In this document: piece by piece, positions 7,786 to 17,317 of the stretch
Numbering within the stretch: the first letter of the stretch is position 1
Layout: every line of letters begins with the position of its first letter
NCBI GenBank assembly: GCA_018365455.1
Contig: JAGZJZ010000007.1
Coordinates: 62,001 to 126,000 of the forward strand
Direction of reading: 5' to 3'
DNA: 64,000 nt
From: Clostridiales bacterium
Lineage (GTDB): Bacteria; Bacillota; Clostridia; Lachnospirales; Lachnospiraceae
Program-made: the position numbers and the translations under genes
The notes under the pieces: generated by a model
Database searches by the model: none
Seen by the model: only the letters and a program-made list of their open reading frames with translations
What the model was told of the DNA's origin: nothing

Positions 7786-10725
7786 GTGATCAAGAAAAAA
7801 AACAATACGTTAGAAATGACAGACCAGGTAACCGGATTTCGTGAAATAGAGAAGAGCGTGATTGAACAATTAGGAGCCGGGATTACATTATACGAACATG
7901 AAAAGAGTGGTGCCCAGGTAGCATGTATAAAAAACGATGATAAGGAACTGGGATTTAATATTATTTATAAGACTCCTTATGTGGATGAAACGGATACGAA
8001 TCACGTTTTTGAACATGCAATTCTGGCATCTTCCCAAAAATATCCCAGCAAAGATATCTTTTTTGATATGGGCAATAAGAGCTATAATACTTTTTTCAAT
8101 GCCTTTACGTATCCGACATTCACCATCTATCCGCTGTGCAGTAAGAGTGAGGATCAGCTGATCAAAATGATGGATGTTTACTTAAGCTGTATGGTCTGTC
8201 CGGATATCTGTAAGGATAAGAATTTTTTCAAAAGGGAAGCGCTGCGGTACGAACTGGAGGATATGGACAGCCCTGTTTTGATGAAGGGAACGGTACTCAG
8301 TGAAGACTTTGGCTTTTTGACAGATGTGGAGAGTAATGCAGATGATAACGTGATTCATGCATTGTTTCCCGGAATGTATGCCTCAAACTGTATTGGGAAG
8401 GCACATCTGAATTATAAGGAACTTACCTATGAGCATGCATTAGAGACTTATGACCGTTTTTATTCTTTTGGCAATAGTCTGATCATACTTTATGGGGATA
8501 TGAATTTTGAGAGAGTCATGAACTATTTAGAGAAAGAATACCTTTCAAAAGCAGAAAAAAAGCAGATAGATTTAAGCAGATATACCAATGAGCAGGTAAA
8601 TCCAGGATTTGTGGAGGAGATCGTGGAGAGTCCGGCATATGAAGATGATAATACAGAACATGCGGCTGTTGTGGACTATTGCGTTGATTTGTCCGGGTAT
8701 TCCTGGGAGGAGCTGATCTATTGGGGGTTCATTACCGATATGATGAATAATGAAAGTTCTGTTTGGTACGATTATGCAAAAAAGGCGGGAATTTATAATG
8801 CCATGACGGCTTTTGTAAATGTGGATACCGCAATCCCCTATCTGGTATTTCGTCTGCTGGACGCAGATACTGAGCAGAAAGAGACGTTTTACCATGGGGT
8901 GCTCAGGGCATTGGAGGATATGTCTGAAAATGGAATTGGACCGGAAATATACCGGGCCTGCATCAAGAGCAGAGAGCTTGCCGAATCACTGATGAGGGAA
9001 GCGACTGCTGTGGCAGTTGATGTTTCAGAGGAAATCGCTACCTATTGGACCCGGACCGGCAGAATTGACTATCACAGCAGATATCAGACCTGCTTTCGCA
9101 GAATTTCCGGGGATCCGCAACAGCAAATATTAAAAAAGCTGGTAAAGGATGCTTTGACGCCAAAACGCAGTGCCCTTGTGGTGACCGTCCCCAGACCGGG
9201 ACTGGCAGAAGAGATTGAGCAGAAACGGGACGATTACCTGAAACAGATGAAAGCCTCTATGACAAAAAGGCAGTTATTGGAACTCATAGAAGATACGCAA
9301 TCCTTTCGAAAATGGAATGAAGAGGAGCTGTGCAACAGCGGCTTTATGATTCATCCGGATGAGCTGCCTGATTTGGATAAGACGACGTTATATAAGAAGA
9401 AACGGTTTGGGGATATGGTAAGCTATACCAGCGGGGCGCCGGATGACCAGACGGCGGGAAGTTTCCGGATTTATTTTGACATCAGTTCTCTGCTGGAAGA
9501 AGATTTCTTCTATCTGGCACTTTACGAACTGCTGCTTACCGAAATGGATACCGAAAAGTACACGGCAGACCAGCAGAAAAATATTGCGGAAGAGTATTTA
9601 TATGATTTGACGATTCATGAGCTTTATCCCGGAGCGGAAGCCGGGGAGAACAGCAGGCCCATGCTGGTGGTGAGCTGGTATGGATTAACCCAGGACTTTG
9701 GGACAGCATTGGATTTTCTGCTGGAAGTTATGGGGAACATACAGTTTTATCACAGGGAAGAAATGATTCGAATATTAAATAAATCCCTGCCGGATTATGA
9801 TTTATCCAGAACGGATGATCCTATGTCCCTGGCAGAAGATCTGGCACTTGGGTTTGTCAGAAACAGTGCGCGGTTTTATAATGCGGTAAACGGTCAGGAA
9901 TTGTACCGTTTCCTGAAAAAGTTTCAAAAGAACCTGAAGAAGGAGAAGGACTTTCTTAAGACAGCAGTTGTTAAATTAGAAGGGATAAAGAAGGCAGTGA
10001 TGCATAAAGAGGGCATTATAGTAGCAATGGCTGCTGCTTCCAAAGAGTTGCCGGCTATGGAAAAAACGGCAGTTGACAAGCTCAGCCGGCTGCCGTCAAG
10101 GAAAAGTGGATTGCCGGATTATGGCGGTATGAGGAAGGGGAAGCCTAAGACCGGAATCTGTGTGGAGTCCTCCAGCCAATACAGCGCTGCAGTGGGAGAT
10201 TTCAGAGGTGATGTAAATTTTAAAGGCAGATATCTGCCGTATTTAATGGCGGTTAAAGATAAGTATATTATACCGCAGATCCACTTCCGGTCCGATGCCT
10301 ACAGTGCTGGTGTCACGATCGGTGACCCCTCTGACGGAACATTTTGTCTTTACAGCTACGGAGACCCCAATGTACAATCTACCCTGGATATTTTTGCAGG
10401 TACGGAAAATTTTCTAAAAAAGATGGAGATTACGGAAGAAGAGCTGCAGGGGTATATTTTAAATGCCTATGGACTTTTGACAAAGCCTATGGGAATTCTT
10501 GACAGAAGGATGTGGGATATGCGCCTTGCCATAAGCGGAGCGGATACGGCGGCAGTGAACCGTATGCTGGAAGATATTAAAAATGCATCGCTTCAGGACC
10601 GGGATGGGGCAGCAAGATGCATAGGGGATGCGCTGAAAAGAGGTGCTGTGGTAACAGTGGGAAATGAGGCAAATATCAGGGCAGCCAAAAATGTATTTGA
10701 TGAAATTATTGATTATAAAGAATGA
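7786..10725 (+). CDS. Insulinase-like zinc metalloprotease (M16C, PreP type)
   Basis: A 979-aa peptidase of family M16C, the length expected for a presequence-protease-like enzyme in which two homologous halves form a closed chamber that degrades peptides. The inverted zinc motif HxxEH is HVFEH (His73, Glu76, His77), and the third ligand would be the Glu in YELED about 75 residues later. No signal peptide is present, so it is probably cytoplasmic. The start is GTG with AAAGGA at good spacing. The next gene begins 37 bp downstream and may be co-transcribed. Function in cytosolic peptide turnover is a family inference. Confidence 0.92.
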   Translation: MIKKKNNTLEMTDQVTGFREIEKSVIEQLGAGITLYEHEKSGAQVACIKNDDKELGFNIIYKTPYVDETDTNHVFEHAILASSQKYPSKDIFFDMGNKSYNTFFNAFTYPTFTIYPLCSKSEDQLIKMMDVYLSCMVCPDICKDKNFFKREALRYELEDMDSPVLMKGTVLSEDFGFLTDVESNADDNVIHALFPGMYASNCIGKAHLNYKELTYEHALETYDRFYSFGNSLIILYGDMNFERVMNYLEKEYLSKAEKKQIDLSRYTNEQVNPGFVEEIVESPAYEDDNTEHAAVVDYCVDLSGYSWEELIYWGFITDMMNNESSVWYDYAKKAGIYNAMTAFVNVDTAIPYLVFRLLDADTEQKETFYHGVLRALEDMSENGIGPEIYRACIKSRELAESLMREATAVAVDVSEEIATYWTRTGRIDYHSRYQTCFRRISGDPQQQILKKLVKDALTPKRSALVVTVPRPGLAEEIEQKRDDYLKQMKASMTKRQLLELIEDTQSFRKWNEEELCNSGFMIHPDELPDLDKTTLYKKKRFGDMVSYTSGAPDDQTAGSFRIYFDISSLLEEDFFYLALYELLLTEMDTEKYTADQQKNIAEEYLYDLTIHELYPGAEAGENSRPMLVVSWYGLTQDFGTALDFLLEVMGNIQFYHREEMIRILNKSLPDYDLSRTDDPMSLAEDLALGFVRNSARFYNAVNGQELYRFLKKFQKNLKKEKDFLKTAVVKLEGIKKAVMHKEGIIVAMAAASKELPAMEKTAVDKLSRLPSRKSGLPDYGGMRKGKPKTGICVESSSQYSAAVGDFRGDVNFKGRYLPYLMAVKDKYIIPQIHFRSDAYSAGVTIGDPSDGTFCLYSYGDPNVQSTLDIFAGTENFLKKMEITEEELQGYILNAYGLLTKPMGILDRRMWDMRLAISGADTAAVNRMLEDIKNASLQDRDGAARCIGDALKRGAVVTVGNEANIRAAKNVFDEIIDYKE

Positions 10726-10762
10726 AGAATTAGAAATGTCAGGGATATGGAGGAGAAATCAA

Positions 10763-11749
10763 ATGATAAATTTTGCAGTTTTCGGAACAAATTTTATAAC
10801 AGACCGGCTATTAAAAGCAGCAGAACATTGCGAAGGTTTTCGGCTGTATGGGGTATATTCCAGAACGGACAGCAGAGCAAAAGAATATGCAGCCCGGTAT
10901 GGAGCACCAAAGACTTACACATCGCTTGAGGAACTGGCGGCAGATGCAGATGTGGATGCGGTATATATTGCAAGCCCTACCTTTTTACATGCAGCCCAGT
11001 CTGTTCAGATGTTAAATGCAGGAAAACATGTATTATGCGAAAAACCAATCGCATCTAACAAGGCTGAATTAAAGGAAATGATGGAGGCAGCTGATAAAAA
11101 TAACAGGGTCTTATTGGAAGCTATGCGTCCGGTCTTTACACCTGGAATGACAGCGGTAGAAGAGGGACTGAAGAAGATTGGCACTGTGCGCAGAGCACAT
11201 TTTACCTATTGCCAGTATTCCTCCAGATACGACAAATTCAAAGAGGGCATTGTAGAAAATGCATTCAGACCGGAGCTTTCTAACGGGGCGATAATGGATA
11301 TCGGGACCTATTGTATTTATGCTGCATCTTATTTATTTGGAAAACCCAGGGATATCAAAGCAGCCGGTGTGCAGCTGGAGGGAAGCATTGACGGGGCAGG
11401 TACAGTACTTGCAGATTACGGGGATTTTATTGCAGAACTTGTATATTCTAAGATCACCAACAGCTATCAGGTCAGTGAAATCCAGGGAGAAAAGGGGTGT
11501 ATGATTATACCCCACATTAATATTCCCGAAGAAGTAAAAATCCGTTATTATTCAGGGGAAGAAGAATATTTATTTGCAGGAGACCTAGAGGATGATATGC
11601 AGTATGAATTAAATCGGTTTATGGACTTCATTAATGATAAAGAAGAAAAGGGAATTCATAAATACCATGAGGCGAGCCTTCATACCATGTGGATCATCGA
11701 TGAAGCGCGCAGGCAGCTTGGAATTACATTTCCGGCAGATTTGAATTAG
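10763..11749 (+). CDS. Gfo/Idh/MocA family NAD(P)-dependent oxidoreductase
   Basis: A 328-aa dehydrogenase with an N-terminal Rossmann fold (NFAVFGTNFITDRLL) and the family motif EKP (VLCEKPIASN, about residue 93), followed by the C-terminal alpha/beta substrate domain. The ATG at 10763 is chosen because GGAGGAGA precedes it; upstream in-frame starts lie inside the end of the peptidase gene without a ribosome binding site. Members oxidise or reduce sugars, inositols or related polyols with NAD(P)H; the substrate is not evident. It is close behind the M16C gene and followed by a strong hairpin. Confidence 0.92.
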   Translation: MINFAVFGTNFITDRLLKAAEHCEGFRLYGVYSRTDSRAKEYAARYGAPKTYTSLEELAADADVDAVYIASPTFLHAAQSVQMLNAGKHVLCEKPIASNKAELKEMMEAADKNNRVLLEAMRPVFTPGMTAVEEGLKKIGTVRRAHFTYCQYSSRYDKFKEGIVENAFRPELSNGAIMDIGTYCIYAASYLFGKPRDIKAAGVQLEGSIDGAGTVLADYGDFIAELVYSKITNSYQVSEIQGEKGCMIIPHINIPEEVKIRYYSGEEEYLFAGDLEDDMQYELNRFMDFINDKEEKGIHKYHEASLHTMWIIDEARRQLGITFPADLN

Positions 11750-11788
11750 AGAGACGGCGATGGCTGCAAAAAGCCATCGCTGTCTTTC
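11750..11788. terminator. Hairpin between convergent genes
   Basis: AGACGGCGATGGCT and AGCCATCGCTGTCT form a 14-bp stem with a short loop, followed by a short T-run. It separates the convergent oxidoreductase and ABC-class ATPase genes and can act in both directions. Confidence 0.75.
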
Positions 11789-11790
11789 CA

Positions 11791-13494
11791 TTATATATGG
11801 AAGGAACGGTAACGGTTGAAACAGGCGAAGATTTCCTGATCCCTTGGCATAGCCAGATTCACGGGCAGATAGCTGCCGGATACAAGAGCGGAAAGTCCTT
11901 TGCGTTCTACCAGACGGCGTATGGTGGTTAAAATACTGCGCAGGTCATTTCTGCCATTCAGCAGGTTGTTTTCAGCATATGTCAAAATGTATCCAAGTGC
12001 GGCTGTCTGTTCAGAATCAACAAGCTGCTCTACATAGCGCAGGTCGATTGTTTCATGGTTAATCAGCAAAGAATCTTTTCCCATGGTCTTCATTTTAAGC
12101 CGGCTGTTGTTTTTGACATCGGGATTGGGACTGGCGGCACGCTTAAAGGATGGCATGGGAGGAACGGATACAGGTTCGGCAACGGCTGGGAATGCCTGAG
12201 CTTCTTTTTTGGCAAATGCCGTGATTTCCCTGGGTTCGTACCGGTCCATCTGCAGAATACAATCAGCAATATGAAAATAAGATCCCGAGCTGCCGGCAAC
12301 AATGATAGAAGAGATTCCTTTTTCTTCAAACAGGTAACGGGCTCTTTCGATAAAAGGGGTAATCGGTTCCTGATCCCGGTTTACTACACGCTGCATCAGT
12401 TCATCCCGAATCATAAAATTCGTTGCACAGGTATCTTCGTCAATCAAGAAGAGAGAGGTGCCGCTTTCCATTCCCTCGATGACATTTGCAGCCTGAGAGG
12501 TACTTCCGCTGGCATCTTCCGTACAGAATGCCACGGTGTCTTTTTTATTTGGGAGATTGTTGACAAACATGGAGATGTCGGTACTTTTAATGCTTCTACC
12601 GTCTTCGGCACGTATCTTTAGTGCGTTATCTTCCGTTATGACATATTCACGTCCGTCACCGGAAATGTGGTTGTATACCCCAAGCTCCAGGGCTTTTAAA
12701 AGAGTGGATTTACCATGGTAACCTCCGCCCACAATCAAAGTGATACCCTTTTGGATACCCATTCCACTGATTCTTCCGCGGTGTGGGAGCGTGAGGGTAA
12801 CTTTCAGGGATTCCGGAGAAACGAAAGCAATTCCATTCTTCATAGGTCTGGGGGAAACACCGGATTCTCTTGGCAGAATGGAGCCATCTGCAACAAAGGC
12901 GGTAAGCCCCATAAGGGGAAGCTGTTCCCGGATAAACTGCTGGTCTTCTGCCAGAAAAATCACGGATTGTACTTTGCCTGGATTTAATTTAGCATAAAAC
13001 AGCGTACTGTTTACACAATCCGGGAGGAAATCGAAGAGAATGCGGATCAGCTGGGAAGCATTTATGGTCCTTCCGTTTGCGGGAAAACCTGCTTCAAACC
13101 GAACCAGCACCTTTCCTGTGGAGGGATCAATTTCGCAGGCAGTGCGCTCCAGAATTTCCTGTCCGCAATGGCTTACGGATATCAGCCCGCTCTTGCCGGA
13201 GCCTTTCGCCTTGAAATTATACTGGCTGATTTTCTGGCTGAATAAACGAAGGAGATAGTCCTGTAAGGCGATTCGTTTATGGGGACAGTCAAATAAAACC
13301 GGGGGAAATCCGGCTATTTTGCCATCCACAGCAACACTGAGCTTGGAAGGCGATGCAAAAGGATCGCCCTGGACATGGTCGATATTTAAGGTATAGGTAC
13401 GAAAATCATAGCTGCCCCTGGTATCTTTATAAGCAGGATAGCTTTTGTGGTCAATTGTTTGAAGCAGACGCTGCAGGTCATTTGAAGTTTTCAT
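11791..13494 (-). CDS. ABC-class P-loop ATPase (COG3044 type)
   Basis: A 567-aa soluble ATPase of the predicted ABC-class family (PF09818). An N-terminal domain of about 240 residues precedes the nucleotide-binding domain with Walker A GGGYHGKST (256-264), a signature-like SGSTSQAANV (329-338) and Walker B SLFLIDED (Asp352, Glu353). There is no membrane domain and no transport partner nearby, so it is not an importer or exporter. Molecular role is not established for the family. The gene is monocistronic, convergent with the oxidoreductase gene. Its ribosome binding site (AAGGAAAGGATC on the minus strand) supports the ATG. Confidence 0.85.
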   Translation of the reverse strand: MKTSNDLQRLLQTIDHKSYPAYKDTRGSYDFRTYTLNIDHVQGDPFASPSKLSVAVDGKIAGFPPVLFDCPHKRIALQDYLLRLFSQKISQYNFKAKGSGKSGLISVSHCGQEILERTACEIDPSTGKVLVRFEAGFPANGRTINASQLIRILFDFLPDCVNSTLFYAKLNPGKVQSVIFLAEDQQFIREQLPLMGLTAFVADGSILPRESGVSPRPMKNGIAFVSPESLKVTLTLPHRGRISGMGIQKGITLIVGGGYHGKSTLLKALELGVYNHISGDGREYVITEDNALKIRAEDGRSIKSTDISMFVNNLPNKKDTVAFCTEDASGSTSQAANVIEGMESGTSLFLIDEDTCATNFMIRDELMQRVVNRDQEPITPFIERARYLFEEKGISSIIVAGSSGSYFHIADCILQMDRYEPREITAFAKKEAQAFPAVAEPVSVPPMPSFKRAASPNPDVKNNSRLKMKTMGKDSLLINHETIDLRYVEQLVDSEQTAALGYILTYAENNLLNGRNDLRSILTTIRRLVERKGLSALVSGSYLPVNLAMPRDQEIFACFNRYRSFHI

Positions 13495-13572
13495 TTATAT
13501 CAGATCCTTTCCTTAATGTGTAGTATTCTTTTCTAAAAAATATCTTACCGTAAAAGACGGAAAGTTACAAGG

Positions 13573-13601
13573 TTGTATTTTGGAGGTATATAGGGTATAA
13601 T
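13573..13601 (+). promoter_or_regulatory. Promoter of the GNAT gene
   Basis: TATAAT (13596-13601) lies 17 bp after TTGTAT (13573-13578). Transcription would begin near 13608, which argues against an ATG at 13620 as start because no ribosome binding site fits between them. Confidence 0.55.
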
Positions 13602-13706
13602 AGCGGATACAAAGCTTCTATGTCGAAGCAAATATTTAGAAAGTTTAAGCCTGACGGAATCATCAATGCACAAATTGATCGTTTTAAACAGGCGGCAGGT
13701 AATGAT

Positions 13707-14279
13707 ATGAATTTAAGAAAATTAACACTGGAACAAGTCAGGGAAATATATGTGGAACATCTGGTTTTTGATTTTCCCGAAGCAGAGGTAAAACCATTTT
13801 CACGTATCGAGAATATGTGGAATGAAGGAGTTTATTCAGCCTATGGTCTTTACAATGAGGAAGAACTGACAGGCTATGCACTTTTTGTCACACCGGGTGA
13901 AGAACATTATGTTCTGCTGGATTATTTTGCAATCTGCAGAGATAAGAGATGCGGCGGTTATGGCAGTCTTTTCTTGAAAATGCTGGCTGAGAATCTGACC
14001 CATACCAGAGGAATTATTCTGGAAGTAGAAAATCCTGATTTTGCAGAAAAAGACGAAGATCTGGGGATTATGCAGCGCAGAATAGTTTTCTATGAGAAAA
14101 ACGGGCTGCACCAGACGGAAATCACAAGTAAGCTCTTCGGCGTGGAATACCGTACCATGATTCTGCCGTTTGAGGGTGATGATAAAGTGAATGTATATGA
14201 GGAATTGAGCAGAATTTACCACTGCATGTTTGAAGATGCTGTATTTGAAAGATGGGTGGAGATCAGGGATAAGAAATAG
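13707..14279 (+). CDS. GNAT family N-acetyltransferase
   Basis: A 190-aa protein with a GNAT fold: beta strands around ALFVTPGEEHYVLLDYFAI, then the acetyl-CoA site CGGYGSLFL (matching Q/RxxGxG/A in position), and a late strand VFYEKNGL. I chose the ATG at 13707 (MNLRKLT) because family members normally begin like this and because the promoter leaves no room for a ribosome binding site ahead of the in-frame ATG at 13620; the site before 13707 is weak (GCAGGT), so the longer 219-aa form is possible. The acceptor substrate is unknown. A strong terminator follows. Confidence 0.82.
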   Translation: MNLRKLTLEQVREIYVEHLVFDFPEAEVKPFSRIENMWNEGVYSAYGLYNEEELTGYALFVTPGEEHYVLLDYFAICRDKRCGGYGSLFLKMLAENLTHTRGIILEVENPDFAEKDEDLGIMQRRIVFYEKNGLHQTEITSKLFGVEYRTMILPFEGDDKVNVYEELSRIYHCMFEDAVFERWVEIRDKK

Positions 14280-14360
14280 ACATGCTTAAGTGTAAAACAA
14301 AGAATGAAAATTGCAGGATATAGTTTTTATGAAATGAAATTTGTAAAGATTGATTATTCA

Positions 14361-14417
14361 GGTACCATCAGAATCCGACTTGATTTAGGGCAAGCGGGGC
14401 TGATGGTATCTTTTTTT
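14361..14417 (+). terminator. Intrinsic terminator after the GNAT gene
   Basis: GGTACCATCAG and CTGATGGTATC pair (one G-U), with an inner CCGACTTG/CAAGCGG helix, and TTTTTTT follows at once. Confidence 0.85.
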
Positions 14418-14478
14418 AAACAATTATTTAACCACATTCGAAATCACAGAAGAGAATCATCAGGTTCATCAGGTGAAT

Positions 14479-15249
14479 TTACAAATATGTTTTGCTGACA
14501 TAATCATTTAATGTGCGTTCCATTTCATCCATAATTTTATGAGTGTCAGGGTTCTCATAAGGTATCCGCTGTATAATACGGCTGATAAATTGATGCTCGT
14601 CTATGATCTGCAGGCTTTCCTTGAAGTTAATGTCAAAGAAATAAGCCAGATAGGATATCCAGTAGTCGATAAGTGTCTTCCGGTCAGAGGAAAGAATGGA
14701 TTCTTTGCGAAAGAAACTCCCGGCAACTGCCGGGCTGACAGATGTAAGCCCTACCTCAGCAGGAGAAGCCCCCAGAAGAGTAGTAATGGATTCTTCCAGT
14801 TTCACCCGGCAGTTATCCAGCTTATCAGCATCCCGAATCAGTCTTGAATGGAGCAGAGTGCGGGGATCGTCTATATCAGGGAGGGCAAAATCACTGTGAT
14901 GGGCAATTGCAGTTTTTATGATTTCATCCCATTGGCTGTCCGCAGCGAAACGTCGGATCATTCCTTCCTCGAACAGGAGCTGTACGCCATAGGAGGCATG
15001 ATCCATAGTATCGGGCTGAAAGCTGTCATAGCGTTTTAATTGTTCAAACCTTCCGATATCATGAAGCAGAGCGATAATTTTAGCCAGGTCTGTATCTTCC
15101 TGTGAAAGCTTCATCCGGCATGCCACTTCCTGGCTGTAGTCCATGACCCCATAGGTATGTATGATTTTCAGGTTGATCTTATCGTTACTGCGGTCATAGC
15201 TATCTAAGTATTTTTCAAATTCATCTTTTGCTTTTTTAAAGTCGATCAT
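14479..15249 (-). CDS. HD domain phosphohydrolase
   Basis: A 256-aa protein of the HD superfamily of metal-dependent phosphohydrolases. The metal-binding pattern is H (CRMKLS region upstream), HD in LLHDIGR, and a later His pair in AIAHHSDF, followed by RDADKLDN, all ordered as in single-domain HD proteins. The ATG at 15249 (MIDFKKAK) is preferred because AGAAAGGGA stands 8 nt upstream; an upstream ATG adds eight residues without a good site. The substrate may be a nucleotide or other phosphate ester, which the sequence does not tell. It is divergent from the AAA-like ATPase gene. Confidence 0.85.
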   Translation of the reverse strand: MIDFKKAKDEFEKYLDSYDRSNDKINLKIIHTYGVMDYSQEVACRMKLSQEDTDLAKIIALLHDIGRFEQLKRYDSFQPDTMDHASYGVQLLFEEGMIRRFAADSQWDEIIKTAIAHHSDFALPDIDDPRTLLHSRLIRDADKLDNCRVKLEESITTLLGASPAEVGLTSVSPAVAGSFFRKESILSSDRKTLIDYWISYLAYFFDINFKESLQIIDEHQFISRIIQRIPYENPDTHKIMDEMERTLNDYVSKTYL

Positions 15250-15361
15250 AATAATCCCTTTCTGGATTGCCATAATATATGTATACCACTGATAAAGATA
15301 ACATAGATAAGGGGATGATTCAAGGGAACATCTTAACAGAGCACATTGTAAAAATACATTC

Positions 15362-15390
15362 TTGTAAATAGCAAAGTTTTACCATATACT
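15362..15390 (+). promoter_or_regulatory. Promoter of the AAA-like ATPase gene
   Basis: TTGTAA (15362-15367) and TATACT (15385-15390) are 17 bp apart, with a predicted start about 20 bp before the ATG at 15418. Confidence 0.6.
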
Positions 15391-15417
15391 GTAGATAGAG
15401 AAAGTGAGGCGATTTAA

Positions 15418-17064
15418 ATGGAAAAGACTTTGCCGATCGGAAATGACCAATTTCGGCTGGTTCGGGAAAATGGAAGCTATTATGTTGATAAGACATTAAT
15501 GATAGAAGATTTTATTAAATATAACGATACAGCAGCTTTAATTACCAGACCAAGACGGTTTGGTAAGACAATCAATATGACAATGCTGCGTGAGTTTTTT
15601 GATATCACGAAAGACAGCAGACAAATTTTTGCTAATTTGGCAATTATGGATACAGACTATGGGAAATTTATCAATTCACGGCCGGTTATTTACTTTTCAT
15701 TTAAAGACTGTACGGCGAATAATCAGGAGAGCTTGAGAAAACGTCTGGCTAAAGAAATGCTTAATGAATATACAAGATATGCTAAGATTTTTGATAAAGA
15801 TATAGACAAAACAGATATATATGTCAAAATATTTTACCGCAACATGGAAGGAATGGCAGATGGAACAATTTCATATGATGATATGTCTTCTGCTATTGAA
15901 GATATTATACGGGTAATTCATGATTACTATAATGCCTCGCCTGTTTTATTAATAGATGAATATGATCAGCCTATTTTGAGTAGCTATGAAAACGGATTTA
16001 AACAGGAATTAGGTGAATTTTTTGCTGCATTTTATGGATCCGCTTTAAAGAGTAATCAATATTTAGGGCAGGCTTTATTAACGGGAATTCAAAGAGTAGC
16101 AAAAGAAAGTATTTTTTCAAAGTTAAACAATATTAAAGTATATACAGTAGTAGATACAAAATATGCACCTTATTTCGGGCTGACAGGCGAAGAAACCAGG
16201 AAATTATTGGAATATTATAATCTTACTTTAAATGACGAGGTTAAGCGCCAGTATGATGGCTATAAATTTGGAAATATAGAAATTTATAATCCCTGGTCGG
16301 TACTAAATTATGCAGACAGTAAAAAATTAATGAATTTTTGGATTAATACGTCTACAAATTATTTGATTAGGCAGGCGTTAAGTGTTGCAGATGATTATTT
16401 TAATGATAAATTTAATGATTTGATCGAAAATGGATCTGTGGAGGTTGGGATTAATCTGGAGACATCTTTCATTGAGCTGCAGAACAATTATAGTTTATGG
16501 GGACTTCTTGTTAATTCGGGATATTTGACGGTTGTGGAATATAACACCGGAAGAGGCAGGACTAATTTAATGACTGTGAAAATTCCAAATGATGAAGTTA
16601 AATCGGAATTCCAGATGCTTATTGCGGAAAAAGCTAAAATACAGAATGATGACCTGGACATGATGTTTCAGTATTTATTTCATAAAGATATTGATAATTT
16701 CATAAAGATTTATTCGCAAATAGTACTGTCATGTACCAGCTATTATGACGCAAAAGAAAATGCATATCATATGTTGTTTTTGGGGATGTGTATTACTTTG
16801 AGAGGACTCTATAAAGTTAGCAGTAATTTGGAAGCCGGTTATGGCAGAAGTGATATTATGTTAGAATCCATTTCAAAAAGGCGGTCACATATTATTATTG
16901 AGTTTAAACAAGGGAAAGATATTGAAAAATTGAAAGAGGATGCAGTAAATCAAATTTTAAAACAAAATTATTTCAAAGGATTGACCGGAGATATCATATG
17001 TATTGGGTTGGCTCACAATAAAAAAGAATGCAAAGCTGCTTTAAGAGAAATCCATGAGGAGTAA
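15418..17064 (+). CDS. AAA-like ATPase with C-terminal PD-(D/E)XK nuclease-like domain
   Basis: A 548-aa protein of a family common in gut bacteria (AAA-ATPase_like PF09820 joined to PF08011). The P-loop is the family variant RPRRFGKT near residue 43, with LLIDEYDQP as Walker B near residue 180. Near residue 480, GRSDIMLES and IIIEFKQG give the D...ExK core of a PD-(D/E)XK nuclease fold. The cellular role of the family is unknown. The gene is single, has its own promoter and terminator, and is visibly more AT-rich than its neighbours, which suggests mobility or horizontal gain. No transposase or repeat flanks it. Confidence 0.9.
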   Translation: MEKTLPIGNDQFRLVRENGSYYVDKTLMIEDFIKYNDTAALITRPRRFGKTINMTMLREFFDITKDSRQIFANLAIMDTDYGKFINSRPVIYFSFKDCTANNQESLRKRLAKEMLNEYTRYAKIFDKDIDKTDIYVKIFYRNMEGMADGTISYDDMSSAIEDIIRVIHDYYNASPVLLIDEYDQPILSSYENGFKQELGEFFAAFYGSALKSNQYLGQALLTGIQRVAKESIFSKLNNIKVYTVVDTKYAPYFGLTGEETRKLLEYYNLTLNDEVKRQYDGYKFGNIEIYNPWSVLNYADSKKLMNFWINTSTNYLIRQALSVADDYFNDKFNDLIENGSVEVGINLETSFIELQNNYSLWGLLVNSGYLTVVEYNTGRGRTNLMTVKIPNDEVKSEFQMLIAEKAKIQNDDLDMMFQYLFHKDIDNFIKIYSQIVLSCTSYYDAKENAYHMLFLGMCITLRGLYKVSSNLEAGYGRSDIMLESISKRRSHIIIEFKQGKDIEKLKEDAVNQILKQNYFKGLTGDIICIGLAHNKKECKAALREIHEE

Positions 17065-17131
17065 CAAAACATATATTAGAACAAAACATAAATTAACATT
17101 CATACTTTCAATTATAAATAAGATAGAAACC

Positions 17132-17172
17132 AAAAAGATTTCAGGAATAATAAAATCCTGAAGTCTTTTTAT
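17132..17172 (+). terminator. Intrinsic terminator after the AAA-like ATPase gene
   Basis: AAAAAGATTTCAGGA pairs with TCCTGAAGTCTTTTT across a short AT loop and is followed by TTTATTTTA. Confidence 0.85.
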
Positions 17173-17222
17173 TTTACCCTATCATCACTCAACCCAACAA
17201 GATTGATTATTTTTTGTCAAAC

Positions 17223-17237
17223 TGTGACGATCATCAC
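17223..17237 (+). promoter_or_regulatory. Crp/Fnr-type binding site upstream of the FNT channel gene
   Basis: TGTGACGATCATCAC contains the symmetric core GTGA-N6-TCAC centred at 17230.5. A TATAAT at 17260-17265 puts the start near 17272, so the site is centred at about -41.5, the class II activator position, and the promoter has no consensus -35. A Crp/Fnr-family gene lies one gene downstream. Confidence 0.7.
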
Positions 17238-17259
17238 CGACTGAACGAATCTCCTGGGA

Positions 17260-17265
17260 TATAAT
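17260..17265 (+). promoter_or_regulatory. -10 element of the FNT channel promoter
   Basis: TATAAT perfect match; the matching -35 window (17237-17242) is non-consensus and overlaps the Crp/Fnr-type site, as expected for an activator-dependent promoter. Confidence 0.65.
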
Positions 17266-17317
17266 AACGATGAAAGCAATTGATAGTAAGCAAAAGAGGA
17301 AAAGGAAGGAGATTTTT

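Noticed and set aside
12055..12621. A 188-codon open frame opposite the ABC-class ATPase gene
   Set aside because: It is antisense to a conserved domain (including Walker B) and shows no independent coding signals.
13620..13706. N-terminal extension of the GNAT protein
   Set aside because: The ATG at 13620 is only about 12 bp after the predicted transcription start and has no ribosome binding site, so the start at 13707 is preferred.
14304..14498. A 64-codon open frame after the GNAT gene
   Set aside because: It runs through the GNAT terminator hairpin, has no ribosome binding site and no family-like sequence.
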